The position numbers and the translations under genes are program-made. Source: Epidermidibacterium keratini (GTDB taxonomy: Bacteria; Actinomycetota; Actinomycetes; Mycobacteriales; Antricoccaceae). Taken from it: a stretch of DNA of 64,000 nucleotides. The stretch covers positions 3,494,067 to 3,558,066 of the forward strand of contig NZ_CP047156.1 in assembly GCF_009834025.1 (NCBI RefSeq), given 5' to 3'. Under the pieces are notes generated by a model. It had not been told where the DNA came from, did not search any database, and saw only the letters and a list, made by a program, of their open reading frames with translations. Of this stretch, positions 60,416 to 64,000 are shown in pieces. Numbering within the stretch: the stretch's first letter is position 1; each line of letters starts with the position of its first letter.

Positions 60416-62322
60416 ATGCAGCTGACCACTTTCCGTGTCCGGAAGTTTCGGAACATCATCGACAGCGGTGAGATCAAGGTCGATGGAAGCGTCACCTGCC
60501 TCGTCGGCATGAACGAGTCGGGCAAGACCGCGGTGCTCTCCGCTCTGCACCGGCTCAACCCGGTCGACGCCGCCTCCTTCGATGAGCAGCGCGACTACCC
60601 GCGGTGACTACTCTCGCGGGACCGTCGCGAGGGGACCATCGGCGACGCGGTGCCGATCGAAGCGACGTTCATGCTCGACGATGCAGACCTCGCCGTGCTC
60701 GAGGATGCGCTGGGGGCGAGTGTCGTGACGGGCTCCGAGATCATCGTCTCCCGTCGCTACAACTCGGACAGCATGACCTGGAACGTTCCGCATGACACTC
60801 GTCGCGCGGTGGAGAATCTCCTGCAGCGGGCCGGGATCCGGAAGGAGACCCTCGAGCACTTCAAGGATGTCAAGGGCATCGACGGCGTTGAAGCCGTGTG
60901 TGCCCGGCTCGCCGGCGACGAGACCGACACCCAGGCGGAGAAGACGGCCGAAGAGGTCGTGAGCATCCGGGCTCAACTGGGCAGGCTCGATGGTGACACT
61001 GCCTGGCGCGGCGCCATGAACCTGCTCAGGGAAAGTCTCCCGAAGCTCTTCTACTTCTCCGACTAATCCCGTCTGGAGGGCCGCATCGACGTCGCCGCGC
61101 TCGCAGCGGGGGATGGGCGGATCGGATCGTCGGCGGACCAGACCGCCCGGGCGTTGCTCCGGCTAGCGAGCACGACTCCGGAGGCTCTGTCGGAGGACGA
61201 CTACGAGACCGGAAGGCAGAGCTCGAAGCGGTCGGACATGAGCTGACCAGCCAGGTCTTCGAATACTGGAAGCAGAACACCAACCTGCGGGTGCAGTTCG
61301 ACATCGACCGCAAGATCGAGGAGATCCAGCCGCACCGGCAGGCCATCACGAAGACCTTCCTGGACATCCGGGTCGAGGACACGCGCCACGCGTTCAGCAA
61401 CAAATTCGGGCAGCGCTCGTCCGGCTTCCGGTGGTTCTTCTCGTTCCTCGCCGCGTTCACCGAGTTTGAGGGTCGGAACGAGCCCGTGATCGTGCTGCTC
61501 GACGAGCCCGGTCTGACGCTGCACGCGCGCGCCCAGGGCGACCTGCTCCGCTTCATTAACGAGCGCCTGGCCCGTGCCGTGCAGGTGCTTTACACGACGC
61601 ACAGCCCGTTCTTGGTAGAGACCGACAAGATCGACCGGGTCCGCATCGTCGAGGACGGCGGGCGCCAGACCGGCGCAACTGTCACCCAAGAAGCGCTCAG
61701 TGTCGGCGAGAGCAGCATCTTCCCGCTCCAGGCCGCACTCGGTTACGACATCGCCCAGCACCTGTTCATCGGGCATACCAACCTCCTCGTGGAGGGGCCG
61801 AGCGACTTCGTCTACCTGGACGCAGTCAGTCGGCTGCTGAGGGACAGCGGGCGCACTGCTCTGGATGAGCACTGGCGGGTTCTTCCTACAGGTGGAGCCG
61901 CGAACATTCCGGCGTTCGTCGCTCTCATGGGTCAAAGCCTGGAAGTGACGGTCCTGATCGACTCGGGGACCGAGGGTGCCGAGCGGCTCGAGAAGGCCAT
62001 CGACGCGGCCCGGCTGCAGCGAGACCGGATCGTCCAGATCAGCGAGATCACCGGTCGCAGGCACTCCGACATCGAGGACCTCTTCGAGGTCGACGAGTAT
62101 CTCAACCTCTTCAACAAGACATTCGGCACGTCGATCTCGGTCGGCGAGCTTGGTCACGGCGACCGGATTGTGAAGCGACTGACGGACGTCCACGGGCCTT
62201 ACGACCACTACAAGCCAGCCGATGTGATGCTCCGGCACCCTGAGCGTCGCGACGGGCTGTCTGAGGAGACCTTGGCTAGGTTCGAGAAGCTCTTCGAGCG
62301 GATCAATGGCACCCTTGGCTGA
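60416..62322 (+). pseudogene. OLD-family ATP-dependent nuclease, broken by two stops and a frameshift
   Basis: About 635 codons. Intact features: Walker A VGMNESGKTAVLSAL (first 45 residues), ABC-type LLDEPGLTLHARAQGD, TTHSPFLVETD, and a TOPRIM start NLLVEGPSDFVYL with later VLIDSGTEG. Damage: TGA at 60605-60607 (YPR-stop-LLSRDRR, likely Trp), TAA at 61064-61066 (YFSD-stop-SRLEGR, likely Tyr) and loss of one base near 61207-61212 shifting the frame into RKAELEAVGHELTSQVFEYW. OLD nucleases are phage-defence proteins. It is separated by 154 bp from the R-M genes; a -10-like TAGACT lies at 60371. Sequencing error could explain one lesion but hardly three. Confidence 0.85.
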
Positions 62323-62333
62323 GGTTACGCGGC

Positions 62334-62513
62334 TCAGTGGGCGGCCGGGGCCGCTGCTCGTGCAAGACTCAGCGCCTCCTCGCCCGAGATCAGCGATGCC
62401 GCGGTCAGGATCGGGATCTGCTTGTAGTCCATGGTGAACCAGACCTGCAACGTGTCCGGATCGTCGGTTTCGGCGATGAATCGCTCGGTGACGAGGTGGG
62501 TCGCCCATCGCTG
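62334..62513 (-). pseudogene. C-terminal gene remnant (59 codons)
   Basis: A minus-strand frame ending in TGA encodes [38 protein letters not shown] and a helical end. It has coding-like codon use but no start, and it abuts the mutM remnant at 62517. Not recognised. Probably the tail of a gene cut when the island formed. Confidence 0.4.
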
Positions 62514-62516
62514 GCC

Positions 62517-62699
62517 CCTTCGACGCGGTGTACGTCAACGTCGCTGTGTGAGGTTGGCTACTTCGACCGATCGCTGCACGCCTACGGACAGCGGGACCTG
62601 CCGTGTGCGCGGTGCGGTACGCCGATCGTGCGCGAGTCGTTCATGAACCGCTCGTCGTACTCCTGCCCGGTCTGCCAACGACCCCCTCGCTCACGCTGA
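62517..62699 (+). pseudogene. mutM: Duplicated mutM 3' end (right island border)
   Basis: Homologous to the last 186 bp of the intact mutM. It begins PFDAVYVNV, is broken by an early stop and a one-base length difference, then resumes [20 protein letters not shown] and ends in [14 protein letters not shown]-stop. The copy differs at several codons ([23 protein letters not shown]), so it is either old or from a related strain. Confidence 0.88.
62616..62677 (+). repeat. Right direct repeat bounding the island
   Basis: 61 of 62 bp equal 54841-54902, with 44 identical bp at 62634-62677. Same orientation as the left copy, enclosing about 7.7 kb. Confidence 0.85.
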
Positions 62700-63935
62700 G
62701 AACTGCCGAGGCCGAGCATCCGGCCGCCGCTGCAGCCACACGAGGACGACCGCGCATCCTGCGATCGTGAAGCCGGCAAACCACTCGACCGCGGTCACCA
62801 GTCCGATCTTCATCGCCAGCAGCCCGACTCCCATTACCGGGACCCCAATGCCGAGATACACGCCGGTGAAGTAAGCCGAGGTCACGCTCCCGACGATCCT
62901 GGTGGGTGCCGAGAGGTTCACCGTCTTGGTCGCGCCGAGGAGCACCAGGCCTTGTCCCAGCCCGGCCACCAGTGCCGAGGCTATGAGCAGGATCACCGAC
63001 ACAGTGCCCTGGGCGATCAGCAGCAGGATCAGGCCCACGACCACCGCAGGCAGCCCCCAGACCTGAATGCGATGCGGGTCCCAGCCATTGGCGATGAACT
63101 GCATCGCAGCGCTCGCTCCGAGGATCACCGTCACCATCCCGCCGGTAAGCACCGCATTGTGGATGTTGAAGGCCTCACCCATGAGCGAAGGGACGAGCGC
63201 CATGAACAGTGCTGTGACGGCCCACGCCAGGGCGGCGGCCAATGTCGCCGTCATGAAGCGCGGCAGAATCTCGCGAGGGACCTTCGACAGCTGCACCCGC
63301 CACGGGGCGCGCTCGGTGACGGGACGATAGGCCGTGAGGATGATCGCGGCGATCATCACGAGTAGTCCCAATTGAACGAGATAGGACAACTGCCTCGGCC
63401 AGGGGAGGAACTCGACCAAGAATCCGGCCAGCAGTGGCCCGATCGCTCCGCCGCCGACCATCGCCGCCGATGAGATCTGCGCGGCATGCCTGTCATCCGC
63501 GTGCGGATGCGTCTCGCGCAGCGCGCCGGCCGCTGCGCCGGATGCGGCTCCCACGGCGATGCCCTGCAGTGCCCGGCCGGCGACGAGCAGGCTCAGTCCG
63601 CCGGCGAGGCACATCAGCACCGATCCCAGCGCTCCGGCGATGAGCGATCCGATGAGCACCGGCCGCCGGCCGATGGCATCCGACAGGCTCCCCGCGACGA
63701 TGAGCGCCGGGATGAGTGCGAGGGCGTACGCGGCGAAGGCGATCGAGATCATGAGCGAGCTCAGTCCGAAATCGGCCTGATAGATCGGATAGATCGGGCT
63801 CGGCAGGTTCGCGCCCAATGTAGCCAGCGTCATGCAGCCGGCAACGGCGATGAACAACAGCCAAGACCGACCGTGCGCGGCATCGGTGGAGTCGTGTGTA
63901 TGCATACCGCCCACGCTATGTCCATCATGATTCAT
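62691..63935 (-). CDS. MFS transporter
   Basis: 414 aa with about 12 transmembrane helices. The MFS loop 2-3 motif appears as [17 protein letters not shown] (about 85-100), and [20 protein letters not shown] fits helix 4. The N terminus is His/Asp-rich ([20 protein letters not shown]), possibly metal-binding. Substrate unknown; layout is like multidrug exporters. It starts at ATG 63935 (ATG 63905 also possible). Its 3' end overlaps the mutM remnant stop by 9 bp. Confidence 0.9.
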   Translation of the reverse strand: MNHDGHSVGGMHTHDSTDAAHGRSWLLFIAVAGCMTLATLGANLPSPIYPIYQADFGLSSLMISIAFAAYALALIPALIVAGSLSDAIGRRPVLIGSLIAGALGSVLMCLAGGLSLLVAGRALQGIAVGAASGAAAGALRETHPHADDRHAAQISSAAMVGGGAIGPLLAGFLVEFLPWPRQLSYLVQLGLLVMIAAIILTAYRPVTERAPWRVQLSKVPREILPRFMTATLAAALAWAVTALFMALVPSLMGEAFNIHNAVLTGGMVTVILGASAAMQFIANGWDPHRIQVWGLPAVVVGLILLLIAQGTVSVILLIASALVAGLGQGLVLLGATKTVNLSAPTRIVGSVTSAYFTGVYLGIGVPVMGVGLLAMKIGLVTAVEWFAGFTIAGCAVVLVWLQRRPDARPRQFSA

Positions 63936-64000
63936 CCATTGCTGAAGTGTGATCGCCGTACCGTGGAGACAACGCCGTCCATCCCGATCGATCGGAGGAA
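63936..64000 (+). promoter_or_regulatory. Upstream region of a divergent gene beyond the window
   Basis: The last bases (CGATCGGAGGAA) are a strong Shine-Dalgarno sequence pointing right, so a plus-strand gene probably starts just outside the window, divergent from the MFS gene. Confidence 0.45.

Noticed and set aside
54934-62516. Island as a complete prophage or ICE
   Set aside because: No integrase, relaxase, capsid, terminase or replication gene is visible; only R-M and defence-type genes and remnants.

Overview
This is a high-GC actinobacterial chromosome segment. The signs are GC-ending codons, many GTG starts, HupB with a lysine/alanine-rich histone-like tail, L28 and L32 proteins with zinc cysteines, FbiD/CofC (coenzyme F420), MutT1-type Nudix-phosphatase and an NdgR-type IclR regulator beside leuCD. 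From memory, gene order closely follows the Mycobacterium tuberculosis stretch from iscS-mnmA (about Rv3025c/Rv3024c) through ligA, gatCAB, lppZ, cfp6, ilvBNC, leuB, gltX, leuCD, hupB, mutT1, ppk1, fbiD, gpsA, thiL, recG, coaD, rnc to fpg/mutM (about Rv2924c), read in the opposite orientation. Other gene content (cimA in the ilv operon, no serA, no pfkA, no ddl beside gpsA) suggests a non-mycobacterial actinomycete. I cannot name the genus.

Layout. 1-6.3 kb: end of a cysteine desulfurase, a nitrilase-family hydrolase, mnmA, a MetE-like protein, a tandem NTF2-like protein and ligA. 6.3-14.4 kb: ACT-domain protein, menA, the gatC-gatA-(small membrane protein)-gatB operon, a one-TM protein and an LppZ-like lipoprotein. 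14.6-19.3 kb: PLP deaminase/aldolase with a TetR regulator, a CFP6-like PH protein, ilvD and an FHA protein. 19.3-25.7 kb: a branched-chain amino-acid operon ilvB-ilvN-ilvC-leuB-cimA, preceded by a leader peptide (MSNRQLLVIP), a 10-bp hairpin and a U-tract terminator, i.e. an attenuator. 25.7-31.3 kb: two minus-strand genes of uncertain function, a FAH-family hydrolase, gltX, tRNA-Gln(CUG), tRNA-Glu(CUC) and a membrane protein. 31.2-33.9 kb: a nucleoside phosphorylase coupled to an MTA/SAH-deaminase-like amidohydrolase, then an N-terminally truncated WYL protein. 34.0-36.9 kb: ndgR-like regulator divergent from leuCD. 37.0-46.4 kb: hupB, mutT1, ppk1, fbiD, plsC, gpsA, DUF3515, thiL, rpmB and galM. 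46.5-54.9 kb: DAK2/FakA-like kinase, recG, rsmD, coaD, sepIVA-like, DUF177, rpmF, rnc and mutM.

54.9-62.7 kb is an accessory island bounded by two copies of the mutM 3' end (62-bp direct repeat with one mismatch, including 44 identical bp). It carries a compact, translationally coupled cassette: a 27-codon ORF, a SAM-binding methylase half, a 1096-aa fusion of a GIY-YIG/T5orf172-like domain with an SF2 helicase and a degenerate methylase motif I, and a separate NPPY-bearing methylase half. This looks like a split-polypeptide restriction-modification system and is the most interesting part of the window. Downstream is an OLD-family ATPase/TOPRIM nuclease inactivated by two nonsense codons and a frameshift. 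The window ends with an MFS transporter.

The core genes serve tRNA/rRNA maturation and charging (mnmA, gatCAB, gltX, rsmD, rnc), DNA repair (ligA, recG, mutM, mutT1), branched-chain amino-acid synthesis (ilvD, ilvBNC, cimA, leuB, leuCD), phospholipid synthesis (plsC, gpsA) and cofactors (menA, coaD, thiL, fbiD). Distinct non-coding features include three long intergenic hairpins (two with shared ends and 9-nt loops), a 21-bp tandem repeat near 34.0 kb, palindromes over the start of the PLP-enzyme gene, and strong rho-independent terminators after leuD, hupB and the tRNAs. I see no CRISPR array, insertion sequence, integrase or rRNA operon.
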